A stretch of 39,766 bases of DNA, taken from positions 1-39,766 of the forward strand of contig NZ_JBFTXJ020000023.1 of assembly GCF_041379945.2 (NCBI RefSeq). The letters run 5' to 3'. A program made the position numbers and the translations under genes. Source of the DNA: Aneurinibacillus sp. REN35 (GTDB lineage: Bacteria > Bacillota > Bacilli > Aneurinibacillales > Aneurinibacillaceae). Within the stretch, counting starts at the first letter, position 1. The number at the start of each line of letters is the position of its first letter. Under the pieces are notes generated by a model, which worked only from the letters and a program-made list of their open reading frames with translations, did no database searches and was not told the DNA's origin. This document shows positions 21,895-30,384 of the stretch, in pieces.

Positions 21895-22551
21895 CTACGT
21901 GTGCTGCTTGATCGGTGCCGCCGGAATGCCGACGGCTGTGCAGCGGGCAGGCAGTGATCTTGTGACGACCGCTCCGGCACCCGTAATCGTATAGGCGCCA
22001 ATCTCCATACCGGGAATAACCGCCGTTCCGGTCCCTGTCTGTACACCTTCACGAATGGTCACATTACCGGAGAGATTCGTTCCCGGCAGAATGGCCGCAT
22101 AGTCTTCGATGATACAGTCATGACCTACTGTACAGCCGTAATTAATAATAACATGGCTTCCGATTGTAATATTGGTGGTAACGATGCTGCCTGCGCAGAT
22201 CATCGTGCCTTCACCAATCGTGTTCTCATCTCCATATACGGCGCTCGGATGAATCAGCGTGGCGAATCGGATGGTTGGCTGCAGCTTTTTTACTTGCGCT
22301 ACTGCTTTTTTCTTGCCCTGCGGGTGGCTAAATCCGCAGATAACATACATATCCTTATATTCATCCTCTGCAAGCAGCTCGGTTGCACCCAACACTTGAA
22401 ACCCGTTGCGGATTTCACCGTGAATGGCTTCATTGTCATCAATATAGCCAAGAAGTTCCCACTCAGGTTGAACCTTATTAATATCTTTGATCAACTGGGC
22501 GGTCTCCCGGCCATGTCCGCCGGCACCCAGAATGGCGATTCGCTTCATCAT
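21895..22551 (-). CDS. NeuD/PglD-like sugar O/N-acetyltransferase (left-handed beta-helix)
   Basis: 218 residues. Residues 1-90 are a PglD_N-type Rossmann domain (RIAILGAGGHGRETAQLI), and residues 95-205 are hexapeptide repeats folding as a left-handed beta-helix (IGEGTMICAG, ITIGSHVIINYGCTVGHDCIIEDYA). His144 in GCTVGHDC matches the catalytic base of PglD/NeuD enzymes, and the tail VGIPAAPIK is the usual acetyl-CoA-site ending. It acetylates an amino or hydroxyl group of a nucleotide sugar. The separate glycan operon has PglF-like and PglE-like enzymes making a 4-amino sugar, so this could be its missing PglD step, or it could modify the wall polymer. GGAGG lies 10 bases before ATG 22551. 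Confidence 0.82.
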   Translation of the reverse strand: MMKRIAILGAGGHGRETAQLIKDINKVQPEWELLGYIDDNEAIHGEIRNGFQVLGATELLAEDEYKDMYVICGFSHPQGKKKAVAQVKKLQPTIRFATLIHPSAVYGDENTIGEGTMICAGSIVTTNITIGSHVIINYGCTVGHDCIIEDYAAILPGTNLSGNVTIREGVQTGTGTAVIPGMEIGAYTITGAGAVVTRSLPARCTAVGIPAAPIKQHT

Positions 22552-22581
22552 GCCACATGTGCCTCCTTATGTATATGTCCT

Positions 22582-22587
22582 ATTATA
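22582..22587 (-). promoter_or_regulatory. Candidate -10 box for the acetyltransferase-tagA-tagO unit
   Basis: A perfect TATAAT (22587-22582) lies 31 bases before the first start codon, between the start of the acetyltransferase gene and the next upstream gene's terminator. I see no convincing -35 box. Confidence 0.4.
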
Positions 22588-22662
22588 CAAGGTATGTAAA
22601 GAAGAAAATCTTATTTATTTATTAAAAAAGTATGAAGAAGATAAGAAGGAAGCTGGCAAACC

Positions 22663-22695
22663 AAAAAATCCTCTGCCGACATGCGTCGACAGAGG
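22663..22695 (-). terminator. Rho-independent terminator after the Asp-rich secreted protein gene
   Basis: An 11-bp stem CCTCTGTCGAC/GTCGGCAGAGG (one G-U pair in the minus-strand RNA) with a 4-base loop is followed by ATTTTTT, 45 bases past the stop at 22740. Confidence 0.85.
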
Positions 22696-22739
22696 GAGTA
22701 TGTACCCTAACTGCACACTAAAGCGCAGCAACCAGCTTA

Positions 22740-23858
22740 TCAATCTTCGTCTTCATCATCGTCATCGTCGTCCCGATCCTTGTCTTTTCCTTTATTTTTG
22801 TCTTTGTCCTTATCTTTGTCTCCCGGCTTGTATTTATCATCATCGTCGTCCTTATCCTTATCGTTTGGCTTCTCTTTATCAGCTTCAACCGTAACGAGTA
22901 GCTGCCCCACTTCGATGCCTTTTACTTTTGCAGACACGACAGTCACTCCCGCCTTGTGAGCGCGAAGATTTCCTTTCTCATCGACAGTGGCAACGTCCGG
23001 ATCAGAAGAGGACCATTCGATGCCGGAGCGGATTGTGAAATAGCCCGGGAAGTCTACCTTTAAAGTTAGCTGCTTCACCTTGCCCGGTGTAAACTTGCCT
23101 GGCTGAAGTATCAACTGCGTGTTATTGCGGGCAAAAGCCTGTACAAAAATAGCGACAACTTCGTAATTCGGATCAAACTCCCGTACGATTCGTTTGCGAA
23201 TCGCAATCACATCTTCTGTCGTAATGCCGATTCCCGCTAATTTTGTCGCTAATTTTTTGAACTCACCATGCTTCATCATCCGTGCAATCGAGTCGCTAAT
23301 GATGCTGTCTAACGGCTTATTAACATTGAGCATGTGATTCATAACCACTTCAGCTAGAACCTGCTTTTGCAGCATGCTTGCAAATTTCAGCAGATCTTCT
23401 TGCTTGAACTCAGTGCCGAAGATTTTCTGCCATGTGCCGTAATGATTTTTCTTAAAGGCAGCAAGCGCCTCCTTTTTATCTTCCGGTGTATACAGCAGGA
23501 CGACTGCATCGCGCAGCATAGCGGATGCCTCTTCCGCTTTTACCCCTTTGGCTTTTAACTTCTCTACGGCTTTCGGATTCTGTAGAATCTCATCGCGCCA
23601 GAAGGCAAGTGGCTTCGCTTTAATTTCTTCGCGCAGTTGAGCTAATCTCGCTTTCTCTTCCGGAGTCAACGAGTAGAAGATTTCGAGTGCCTTATCCTTG
23701 TAGCGGTCAATCTGATGTGATTGGGACGAATTCCAGTTGACGGCTGCCATAGACGGAGCAGCTGATGACTGGGTGGGAAAAAGAACAGCCGCAGACGGCA
23801 GAGCGACACTAAGGGCGGCAACGGAAGAAATAATGCGACGGGAATGCTTCAGCTTCAT
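22740..23858 (-). CDS. Secreted protein with Ig-like (Big_2) domain and Asp/Lys-rich tail
   Basis: 372 residues. A signal peptide (about 1-33, ending QSSAAPS) is followed by a helical, charged region (40-235; for example YSLTPEEKARLAQLREEIK). Next comes a bacterial Ig-like fold of the Big_2 type (about 245-328), recognisable by IEWSSSDPDVATVDEKGNLRAHKAG. The last 45 residues are almost only Asp, Lys, Gly and Glu (DDDDDKYKPGDKDKDKDK, ending DDDDDEDED). Such tails can bind calcium or sit against the wall polymer. AAGGAG lies 8 bases before the ATG. A terminator follows it, and it lies next to an SLH protein gene. I recognise no enzymatic motif; a surface-structure role is inferred. Confidence 0.78.
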   Translation of the reverse strand: MKLKHSRRIISSVAALSVALPSAAVLFPTQSSAAPSMAAVNWNSSQSHQIDRYKDKALEIFYSLTPEEKARLAQLREEIKAKPLAFWRDEILQNPKAVEKLKAKGVKAEEASAMLRDAVVLLYTPEDKKEALAAFKKNHYGTWQKIFGTEFKQEDLLKFASMLQKQVLAEVVMNHMLNVNKPLDSIISDSIARMMKHGEFKKLATKLAGIGITTEDVIAIRKRIVREFDPNYEVVAIFVQAFARNNTQLILQPGKFTPGKVKQLTLKVDFPGYFTIRSGIEWSSSDPDVATVDEKGNLRAHKAGVTVVSAKVKGIEVGQLLVTVEADKEKPNDKDKDDDDDKYKPGDKDKDKDKNKGKDKDRDDDDDDEDED

Positions 23859-23908
23859 ACGAAATCCTCTCCTTCATCATATAGATAGTTATATGGGATA
23901 GAAAGAAA

Positions 23909-23953
23909 GCACACGCAGCATGCGTCTTCTCGCTGTTTTTCCACTACGCGTGC
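23909..23953 (-). terminator. Weak hairpin between two secreted-protein genes
   Basis: GCACGCG and the complementary TGCGTGTGC (7 bp, one wobble pair) flank a 29-base loop, followed on the minus strand by TTTCTTTC. It lies 28 bases past the stop of the SLH gene at 23981 and may be a leaky terminator. Confidence 0.35.
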
Positions 23954-23980
23954 CTCTTCCTTCTTCCATCAGCAGGTGTG

Positions 23981-25042
23981 TTATTTCGCGTCTTGTGCGA
24001 GACTGTACACCTTATGAATGAGCACAGCTGCCTGCGCACGGTTGGCCGTCTCCCTTGGTCCAAAGACGCCTCCATTCATACCTGTCATGACCTTCTTCTC
24101 TACCAGCGCGGCGATGTCTTTTTGCGCCCAAGAAGAGATGCGGGATTTGTCTTTGAATTGTGTTAGCGACTCTTTCTTTTGGTCATCGCCTTGGGCAAGC
24201 AGCTTGGCCGCTTCCATCGCCCGAGCAGTCATGGACGCCATCTGTTCACGGGTGATCGGTGCCTGCGGATCGAATTTCGTCTTGCTGACTCCGCTCACAA
24301 TGCCCAGCTTTGCAGCAACCGCCACATCAAGCGCGAACCAATCGTTCTCCTTCACATCCGTAAATCCGGGGTATGGTGCACCGTCGACTTTCGTGTTCAG
24401 TTGAAGCGCCTGTACAAGAAGATGCGTGTATTGGGCGCGAGTCACCTGGCTCATCGGTACAAATTTGTCTTTGCTCATCCCTGTGATGATGCCTTCTGAA
24501 GCGAGGGTCTGAATGGCGTCTTTAGCCCACGGCACCTTTTCAATATCCACAAAGCTCGGAGTCGGCTTCGTACCCTTCTCCGGGTCCGCCGGCATCGTTA
24601 CAGGCGGAGTCGGGGTCGGCTGCTTTGGTGTATCCGGTGTGGCTGGCGGCGTTACTGGTGTAGGATTGTTCTGAATCTCATCCTTTGCCTTCAGCGCATC
24701 ATCGAGTGTAATATTGGACTGCTCTACTTCCTTCTTCAGTTCTTGATATTTCTGTGGTTCTACCGTCTCGCGCAGGGCATCTTCTGCTACCTGTTCGAGC
24801 GGCTTGTCCGGTGACGTAAGCATATCCATCATGGCCTTTTCCTTAAGCGCCTGCTGCTCCTGTGGTGTCAGCTGCTTAAGCAGCTCCTTCATTTTTTCCG
24901 TCTTATCCTGATCCATTGCAGACGTGGTTGTATTCTCAGCCGCTTGTACAGGGGATGCGAGCGCCCCTGCCGCTGGCAGCATGACCGATGCCGATAACAA
25001 AGAGATAGCCAACTTCCGACGTAATCCATTATTTTTCTTCAT
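23981..25042 (-). CDS. SLH-domain surface protein with Pro/Thr-rich linker
   Basis: 353 residues. A signal peptide (about 1-35, cleavage near VQAAE) and a charged helical domain (40-125; MKELLKQLTPQEQQALKEKA) precede a Pro/Thr linker (127-160; TPVTPPATPDTPKQPTPTPP). Three C-terminal SLH domains follow (about 165-215, 225-280 and 295-350; PWAKDAIQTLASEGIITGM, NDWFALDVAVAAKLGIVSG, SSWAQKDIAALVEKKVMTG). The TRAQ and TRE motifs that bind wall polymer are kept in the first two; the third has NRAQ. Here the SLH domains are at the C terminus, unlike the other SLH protein in the window. The helical domain resembles in style that of the neighbour at 22740. GGAGG lies 8 bases before the ATG. Confidence 0.88.
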   Translation of the reverse strand: MKKNNGLRRKLAISLLSASVMLPAAGALASPVQAAENTTTSAMDQDKTEKMKELLKQLTPQEQQALKEKAMMDMLTSPDKPLEQVAEDALRETVEPQKYQELKKEVEQSNITLDDALKAKDEIQNNPTPVTPPATPDTPKQPTPTPPVTMPADPEKGTKPTPSFVDIEKVPWAKDAIQTLASEGIITGMSKDKFVPMSQVTRAQYTHLLVQALQLNTKVDGAPYPGFTDVKENDWFALDVAVAAKLGIVSGVSKTKFDPQAPITREQMASMTARAMEAAKLLAQGDDQKKESLTQFKDKSRISSWAQKDIAALVEKKVMTGMNGGVFGPRETANRAQAAVLIHKVYSLAQDAK

Positions 25043-25084
25043 TTCTTCATCCTCCCAAGTATGAATTATCAGAAAAACACAGCG

Positions 25085-25112
25085 AAAAAGAGAAGCGGGA
25101 CGTCCCGCTCTT
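25085..25112 (-). terminator. Terminator at the end of the glycan operon
   Basis: The 16-base palindrome AGCGGGACGTCCCGCT (25094-25109) forms a 6-bp GC stem with an ACGT loop, extended by AAAGAG/CTCTTT flanks and followed by CTCTTTTT on the minus strand. It lies 69 bases past the stop at 25181. Confidence 0.8.
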
Positions 25113-25180
25113 TAATTTATGAAAAACGGCAGAAAAAGCTTGATGCACAGCCTTCCCTTACCGGATTTCTCTATTCTCAT

Positions 25181-26398
25181 CTATTCATACCGCAGCGCTT
25201 CAATCGGTGGAATGCGTACTGCGCGAAGAGCTGGAATGATACCGAACAAAAGGCCCGCTCCGATGGCGAAAACAACCGTATACCCTATCATCTCAAAGGG
25301 AATGGCATTCGGTAGAATTGGAAAATAATGATGAATCCAATACATCGCTCCATATGTTGCCGCAAGTCCCGCGAGCGCGCCGATTACACTCAGGAATACG
25401 GCCTCAACTAGAAACTGGCTCATGATATGCCAGGACCTGGCCCCTACAGCCTTGCGGATGCCAATTTCGCGTGTCCGCTCCTTTACCGTTAACAGCATGA
25501 CATTCATAATTCCGATGCCACCGACAAGAAAAGCAATACTTGTAATCGCAAGCGTAATGACGCCGGCAAGATCCATCACCGTATTAATCATATGGACCGC
25601 TTCCTCCGCTTTTACGAGGTTGAAGTCTGTCTTGCCGTGGTTCGTACCGATGACACGGCTGATCTGCTTCTCTACCTGCGGCACATTCTCTGCTTTCTTG
25701 GCGGTAAAGAAGAGAAGTGAAGCATGCTCAGTGTTGCCTACTTTCTCTACTACATGATACGGTGCATACACACGATCATTGATATTAAAGCCAAACATCT
25801 GTTTCTCATCGAGAATGCCGATAATCTTGAACTCTTCTCTGTTCACTTTTACGGTTTTGCCAACGGTGGGCTTGTCGCCGAATACATTCTTCTTAATATT
25901 GGAGCCAAGGACGATCACATGCTTTTTCTTATCCATCTCCTGCTGTGTAAAAAAGCGACCTTCCTTCATCTTCACATCAAGTACTGGCGGCAAATCCGGC
26001 GATGTACCGGTGAAAATCATGTCATAGCCTTTTTTCTCATGAATGAGCGCACCCATGACTTCATTCTGCGGCGCAGCTTTGTCTATCGCCTTTACCTGCT
26101 TTTTTACATCCATTGCATCCTTATATGTTAAGGTGCTTGAGGATGGGGCAAATGAAGCAAAATCGGATAGACCGCTATCCATAGCCTTCTTATTCATAAG
26201 CTTGCCAGGCACAACGGTGATCTGTTGAGCGCCAAGACCGGAGAACTGTGCGAGCAAACTTTGGTTGAAATTATATAACACAGACATCAGTGAAATAACG
26301 AGAAAGGCGGCAACAGCGACACCAAGCAGCGCAAGGAAGGAGCGGCCCCGATACATCCAAATGCCGCGCAGCGCCATCCCTATATTGCGAAAGATCAT
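25181..26398 (-). CDS. MacB/FtsX-type ABC transporter permease
   Basis: 405 residues with the MacB layout. One membrane helix near the N terminus (about 18-42) precedes a 230-residue extracytoplasmic domain with the MacB periplasmic core (LGAQQITVVPGKLMNKK; IVLGSNIKKNVFGDKPTVGK). Three helices follow in the FtsX domain (about 280-395; GGIGIMNVMLLTVKERTREIGIRKAVGA, then a PALRAVRIPPIEALRYE end). The last motif is typical of MacB permeases. Its ATG overlaps the stop of the ATPase gene by 4 bases (ATGA), so the two are translated together. No MacA-like adaptor is present. Transporters of this type move peptides or other amphipathic molecules, or sense envelope stress. The substrate here is unknown. 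Confidence 0.88.
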   Translation of the reverse strand: MIFRNIGMALRGIWMYRGRSFLALLGVAVAAFLVISLMSVLYNFNQSLLAQFSGLGAQQITVVPGKLMNKKAMDSGLSDFASFAPSSSTLTYKDAMDVKKQVKAIDKAAPQNEVMGALIHEKKGYDMIFTGTSPDLPPVLDVKMKEGRFFTQQEMDKKKHVIVLGSNIKKNVFGDKPTVGKTVKVNREEFKIIGILDEKQMFGFNINDRVYAPYHVVEKVGNTEHASLLFFTAKKAENVPQVEKQISRVIGTNHGKTDFNLVKAEEAVHMINTVMDLAGVITLAITSIAFLVGGIGIMNVMLLTVKERTREIGIRKAVGARSWHIMSQFLVEAVFLSVIGALAGLAATYGAMYWIHHYFPILPNAIPFEMIGYTVVFAIGAGLLFGIIPALRAVRIPPIEALRYE

Positions 26399-27093
26399 CC
26401 GAGACTCACCCCTCTGTCAACTGCCTCACCATACGGAATGAGCCTGCGGTCGCGCACATATAAGATCCGATCCGCGATCTGCGCCAATTCGTGGTCGTGT
26501 GTAACCAGCATAATGGTACGACCCTGCTCATGAAGCTGCTTAAAGATCGTGACCACCTCCTGCTTCGAGGCCATATCCAGGTTACCGGTCGGTTCATCGG
26601 CTAGTACAAGGGTCGGTGACGTAACGATCGCACGGGCAATCGCCACCTTCTGCTTCTGCCCGCCGGATAAGTTAGTCGGCACGTCCCGCTTGCGTGCAAG
26701 CATCCCAACCATATCGAGCGCCTCATCCACCCGCCTACGCCGCTCCCGACCGGACATGCGAGCATACTGCAGCGGTAAGGCTACATTCTCGCCTACCGTC
26801 AAGCGCGGCACCAGCATGAACTGCTGGAAGACAAAGCCGATATGCCGATTGCGAAGAGCCGCAAGCTTACCGCCTCTATATCTCGTCACATCACTGCCCG
26901 ACAGCAGGTATTCACCAGCATCGGGCTTATCTAGCAGTCCAAGGACATTAAGCAGCGTTGACTTTCCCGAGCCGGAAGGTCCCAAGATAGAGACGAATTC
27001 ACCCGTCTCTACCGTCAGGTTCACCCTATCAAGCACAGTCATTCTCTCTCGTCCGTCCTTATAATGCCGGGAGATTCCTCTCAGCTCAATCAT
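26395..27093 (-). CDS. MacB-type ABC transporter ATPase
   Basis: 232 residues from ATG 27093. Walker [14 protein letters not shown]-loop [20 protein letters not shown], signature [15 protein letters not shown], Walker [13 protein letters not shown] and H-loop VTHDHELA are all intact. The sequence closely follows the LolD/MacB subfamily. An in-frame ATG at 27105 exists, but the GGAGG touches it. From 27093 the same GGAGG is 12 bases away and the N terminus [14 protein letters not shown] fits the family. The start lies inside the end of the 56-codon gene upstream, so translation is probably coupled to it. Confidence 0.9.
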   Translation of the reverse strand: MIELRGISRHYKDGRERMTVLDRVNLTVETGEFVSILGPSGSGKSTLLNVLGLLDKPDAGEYLLSGSDVTRYRGGKLAALRNRHIGFVFQQFMLVPRLTVGENVALPLQYARMSGRERRRRVDEALDMVGMLARKRDVPTNLSGGQKQKVAIARAIVTSPTLVLADEPTGNLDMASKQEVVTIFKQLHEQGRTIMLVTHDHELAQIADRILYVRDRRLIPYGEAVDRGVSLG

Positions 27094-27256
27094 ACCTAGA
27101 TACATCCTCCATGAACGGTTTCAGCTGGAATACGATATCTTCTACAATGTCACGTGTCTCTACCATATTCAGTTGTTCACCCTTCTCGTAAATATCGAGC
27201 AGGATATCGGTTAAAATTTTCTGGTCGAGTCCTCTGTCTTCCGTCTTCGTTATCAA
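27086..27256 (-). CDS. Small 56-residue protein of unknown function, coupled to the ABC ATPase gene
   Basis: Opening with TTG 27256, GGGAG 10 bases upstream and an in-frame stop just before it, this frame encodes 56 residues (starting MITKTEDRGLDQKILTD, ending [10 protein letters not shown]). It is acidic and probably all helical, with no membrane segment or signal. Its stop TGA lies inside the start region of the ATPase gene, and the ATPase ribosome binding site lies within its last codons. Placement 16 bases after the dehydratase stop and overlap with the next gene make it a credible operon member. I recognise no family. Confidence 0.65.
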   Translation of the reverse strand: MITKTEDRGLDQKILTDILLDIYEKGEQLNMVETRDIVEDIVFQLKPFMEDVSRYD

Positions 27257-27272
27257 CAGATATCAACTCCCG

Positions 27273-29210
27273 TTACTTTTCAGCGCTCAGCGCTACTTCA
27301 AGCTTCAGCCTCTTCACAACAGCTTCCGCTTCACGCTGCCGATGCTTGGCTTCTTCTAGATCGGCTGCTGGCAGCTGGTATGTCGGCACGATGTCTTTGA
27401 GCATCGCTTTAAGGTGCTCCGGCTCTACCGGCATATAATTATTCGAAGCAGCCTGCTCTAACTTCTCAAGCTTGGACATAAATTCTTTTACTGAGAAGAA
27501 GGATGGCTTGCCGATGAAAATCCTGTCGTGCGTTGTTCCTGCTGTTCCTTCCTCTGACGTAAGCAACTCTTCATATAATTTCTCACCTGGACGCATGCCC
27601 GTATATTCAATGCGAATATCTTGGTCGGGTTCAAGTCCAGACAAACGGATAAGATCGTGTGCCAGCTTGGCAATCTTCACCGGCTCACCCATATCAAGTA
27701 CGAACGTCTCTCCGCCTTCAGCGATAGCACCTGCTTGAATAACAAGCTGGACAGCTTCCGGAATCGTCATGAAATAGCGAACCATCTCAGGATGCGTCAC
27801 CGTCACCGGGCCGCCTTCCTTGATTTGCTGCTTGAATATCGGAATTACGCTGCCGCGGCTTCCCAATACGTTACCGAACCGAACCGCAACGAATTTGGTC
27901 GTACTGCGTCGGTTTAAGCTCTGAACGATCATCTCCGCAATCCGCTTTGTCGTTCCCATTACGCTCGTCGGATTAACGGCTTTATCTGTTGAGATCATGA
28001 CAAAGCGTTCGACACCAAATAAATTGGCGCATTGTGCTACATTCTTCGTTCCGATGACATTGTTTTTAATCGCTTCCGCCGGATTTCTCTCCATCAACGG
28101 CACATGCTTATGTGCAGCAGCATGGAAGACAACGGCTGGACGATGCTGGTCGAACACTTCAACCATGCGCTGTCGATCCTGCACATCGGCGATAATCGTC
28201 TCATACGAAAGCTGCGGAAACTTACGCTTTAGCTCATTCTCAATCGCATAAATACTGTTCTCCCCATGTCCAAGCAACAGAAGCTTCTCCGGTTCAAATC
28301 CGGCAATCTGACGTGATAATTCAGACCCGATGGAGCCACCGGCGCCTGTAACCAGCACCGTCTTCTTCGTGACATATTCAGCCATGCGATTCAGATCTAC
28401 CGCCACCGGATCACGGCCCAGCAGATCCTCGACATTTACATCACGAATCGTATTAATGGATACATTGCCGTGAATTACGTCGCTTACACGCGGCAGGATC
28501 TTAATATGTGCTGCTGTTTTCTTGCATATCTTAATCACGTTGGCCGTGTCCGTCTTGGCAGCGGACGGGAGCGCCAAAATAATCGTATCGATGCCTAAGC
28601 GTTTAACGATGCCTGGAATATCACGGCGCGTCCCCACGACAGGCAGACCGCCCACTTCCATATACAGCTTCGTCGGATCATCATCAATGAACGCCACCGG
28701 ATATAATGTCGTATCAGGGAAATGCTTTAACTCTTTTGCCACAAGCGTACCTGCATCCCCTGCCCCTACAATGAGCGCTTTCTTATGGTGCGGCTGGATT
28801 TTTACCTGATTGCCGCGCACGATGCGCCAGATTAGGCGGGAGCCGGCAATACCGATGGTTGTCGTCATCCATGATAGAAGAAATATGGATAACGGAATGA
28901 TAACAGTCGTACTAAATGCACGCACCGTAAAATACAAGACCAGACTTACCGCAAGCGCAATGGTCGTGGTGCGAATGATCAGCACCAATTCGCCGATGCT
29001 TGCATACTTCCATACCCTGCGGTACAGATTGGAGAGATAGAACACCGCGCAGGTCACAAGCCAGATCAAGCCCATCGCATATGGCATACCATTCCAGAAT
29101 GGTTCGGGAATCTGCGCTTCAAAACGGAGCAGGTAGCTGATAAATACCGAACACAGTACGATAAACGAATCGACTGCAAGCAACAATGTCATTCTTTGAG
29201 AATACTTCAT
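27273..29210 (-). CDS. PglF/CapD-like membrane nucleotide-sugar 4,6-dehydratase
   Basis: 645 residues. Four N-terminal membrane helices (about 8-120) precede a CoA-binding-like Rossmann domain (ALIVGAGDAGTLVAKEL, about 148-164). A second Rossmann domain of the extended SDR type begins with VLVTGAGGSIGSELSRQIAG (about 285-304). The active-site region VMISTDKAVNPTSVMGTTKR replaces the usual Tyr-x3-Lys with Met-x3-Lys, as in PglF, CapD and FlaA1 relatives. It would convert UDP-GlcNAc to the 4-keto-6-deoxy sugar. GGAGG lies 8 bases before the ATG. It directly follows the PLP aminotransferase gene that would use its product, so the two form a sugar-building pair. The substrate is inferred from family and context. 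Confidence 0.9.
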   Translation of the reverse strand: MKYSQRMTLLLAVDSFIVLCSVFISYLLRFEAQIPEPFWNGMPYAMGLIWLVTCAVFYLSNLYRRVWKYASIGELVLIIRTTTIALAVSLVLYFTVRAFSTTVIIPLSIFLLSWMTTTIGIAGSRLIWRIVRGNQVKIQPHHKKALIVGAGDAGTLVAKELKHFPDTTLYPVAFIDDDPTKLYMEVGGLPVVGTRRDIPGIVKRLGIDTIILALPSAAKTDTANVIKICKKTAAHIKILPRVSDVIHGNVSINTIRDVNVEDLLGRDPVAVDLNRMAEYVTKKTVLVTGAGGSIGSELSRQIAGFEPEKLLLLGHGENSIYAIENELKRKFPQLSYETIIADVQDRQRMVEVFDQHRPAVVFHAAAHKHVPLMERNPAEAIKNNVIGTKNVAQCANLFGVERFVMISTDKAVNPTSVMGTTKRIAEMIVQSLNRRSTTKFVAVRFGNVLGSRGSVIPIFKQQIKEGGPVTVTHPEMVRYFMTIPEAVQLVIQAGAIAEGGETFVLDMGEPVKIAKLAHDLIRLSGLEPDQDIRIEYTGMRPGEKLYEELLTSEEGTAGTTHDRIFIGKPSFFSVKEFMSKLEKLEQAASNNYMPVEPEHLKAMLKDIVPTYQLPAADLEEAKHRQREAEAVVKRLKLEVALSAEK

Positions 29211-29225
29211 GCCGCTTCACCTCCG

Positions 29226-30380
29226 TTATTTTTCACATACGACTTGAAGTGCACGCTTTACGCCTGCAATTACACGTTCCTGTTCTTCTTCCGTCAGATT
29301 CGAGCCGGAAGGTAGGCACAATCCATTCACAAACAGCTCGTCCGAGACACTATGATAGGCCGCATGCGGATAGTACTTGCATTGTGCAAACAGCGGCTGC
29401 AGATGAAGCGGCTTCCATACCGGACGCGCTTCAATATTCTCTGCCGCAAGTGCGTCAACGATCTGTACCGCGCTCACTCCGGCCTGCTTCTCATCTACTG
29501 TCAACGCTGTCAGCCAACGTGTCATAAAGCCTTCTTCTGCTTCCGGCATGAAAGCAAAGCCAGGCAATTCCGCAAGCGCAGCCTGGTAGCGGTCAAATAC
29601 CGCCCGGCGCGCCCGAATGCGCTCATCAAGAACCTGAAGCTGACCGCGGCCAACTCCGGCTAAGATATTGCTCATGCGGTAGTTATAGCCCATCTCGCTA
29701 TGCTGATAATGCCGCGCTTGATCGCGGGCTTGCGTAGCCCAAAACCGCGCCTTATCAAGAGCGTCCGTATCATCGGAGACGAGCATGCCGCCACCCGATG
29801 TGGAGATGATTTTGTTTCCGTTAAAGGAATACACCCCGAACGCACCAAATGTACCGCTGGCTTTTCCTTTGTACGTAGCACCTAACGATTCCGCCGCATC
29901 CTCGATCACCGGCACACCGTAGCGGTCGCAGATGGCGAGCAGCGGGTCCATATTCGCGCTTTGACCGTACAGATTCACAACGATGACTGCCTTTGGTAGC
30001 TGTCCGTCCATCTCTGCGTCCTGCATGGCGCGCTCTAGTGCGATCTCTGACATATTCCATGTATCAGGCTCTGAGTCAATAAAGACAGGAGTCGCCCCTT
30101 GATACAAAATCGGATTCGCGCTGGCGATGAATGTCAAACTGGAGCAGAACACCGTATCTCCAGGTCCTACGTCCAACAGACGCAGTGCCAGATGAATACC
30201 TGCCGTTCCGGAACTGAGCGCCAATGCGCCCTTTGTGCCGACATATGCGGCAATCTCATGCTCGAATGCATCCACATTCGGCCCAAGCGGCGCAATCCAA
30301 TTACTTGTAAACGCCTCTGCCACATATTTTTGTTCTTGGGTCCCCATATGCGGCGGCGATAGTAAAATTCGTTTATTCAT
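29226..30380 (-). CDS. DegT/DnrJ/EryC1 PLP-dependent sugar aminotransferase (PglE-like)
   Basis: 384 residues with the fold-type I signatures of sugar aminotransferases. ALSSGTAGIHLALRLL (about 54-69) holds the phosphate, VIEDAAESLGATYKGK contains the PLP-binding Asp161, and FGVYSFNGNKIISTSGGGM places the Schiff-base Lys at 190. ILYQGATPVFIDSEPDTWNM is typical of the PglE/LegC branch, which adds the C4 amino group to a UDP-4-keto-6-deoxy-GlcNAc derivative. It sits between the dehydratase gene and the initiating transferase gene. With an acetyltransferase these would give a di-N-acetyl-bacillosamine-type donor. The start ATG 30380 lies 4 bases after the stop of the preceding gene. Confidence 0.9.
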   Translation of the reverse strand: MNKRILLSPPHMGTQEQKYVAEAFTSNWIAPLGPNVDAFEHEIAAYVGTKGALALSSGTAGIHLALRLLDVGPGDTVFCSSLTFIASANPILYQGATPVFIDSEPDTWNMSEIALERAMQDAEMDGQLPKAVIVVNLYGQSANMDPLLAICDRYGVPVIEDAAESLGATYKGKASGTFGAFGVYSFNGNKIISTSGGGMLVSDDTDALDKARFWATQARDQARHYQHSEMGYNYRMSNILAGVGRGQLQVLDERIRARRAVFDRYQAALAELPGFAFMPEAEEGFMTRWLTALTVDEKQAGVSAVQIVDALAAENIEARPVWKPLHLQPLFAQCKYYPHAAYHSVSDELFVNGLCLPSGSNLTEEEQERVIAGVKRALQVVCEK

Positions 30381-30384
30381 AGCT

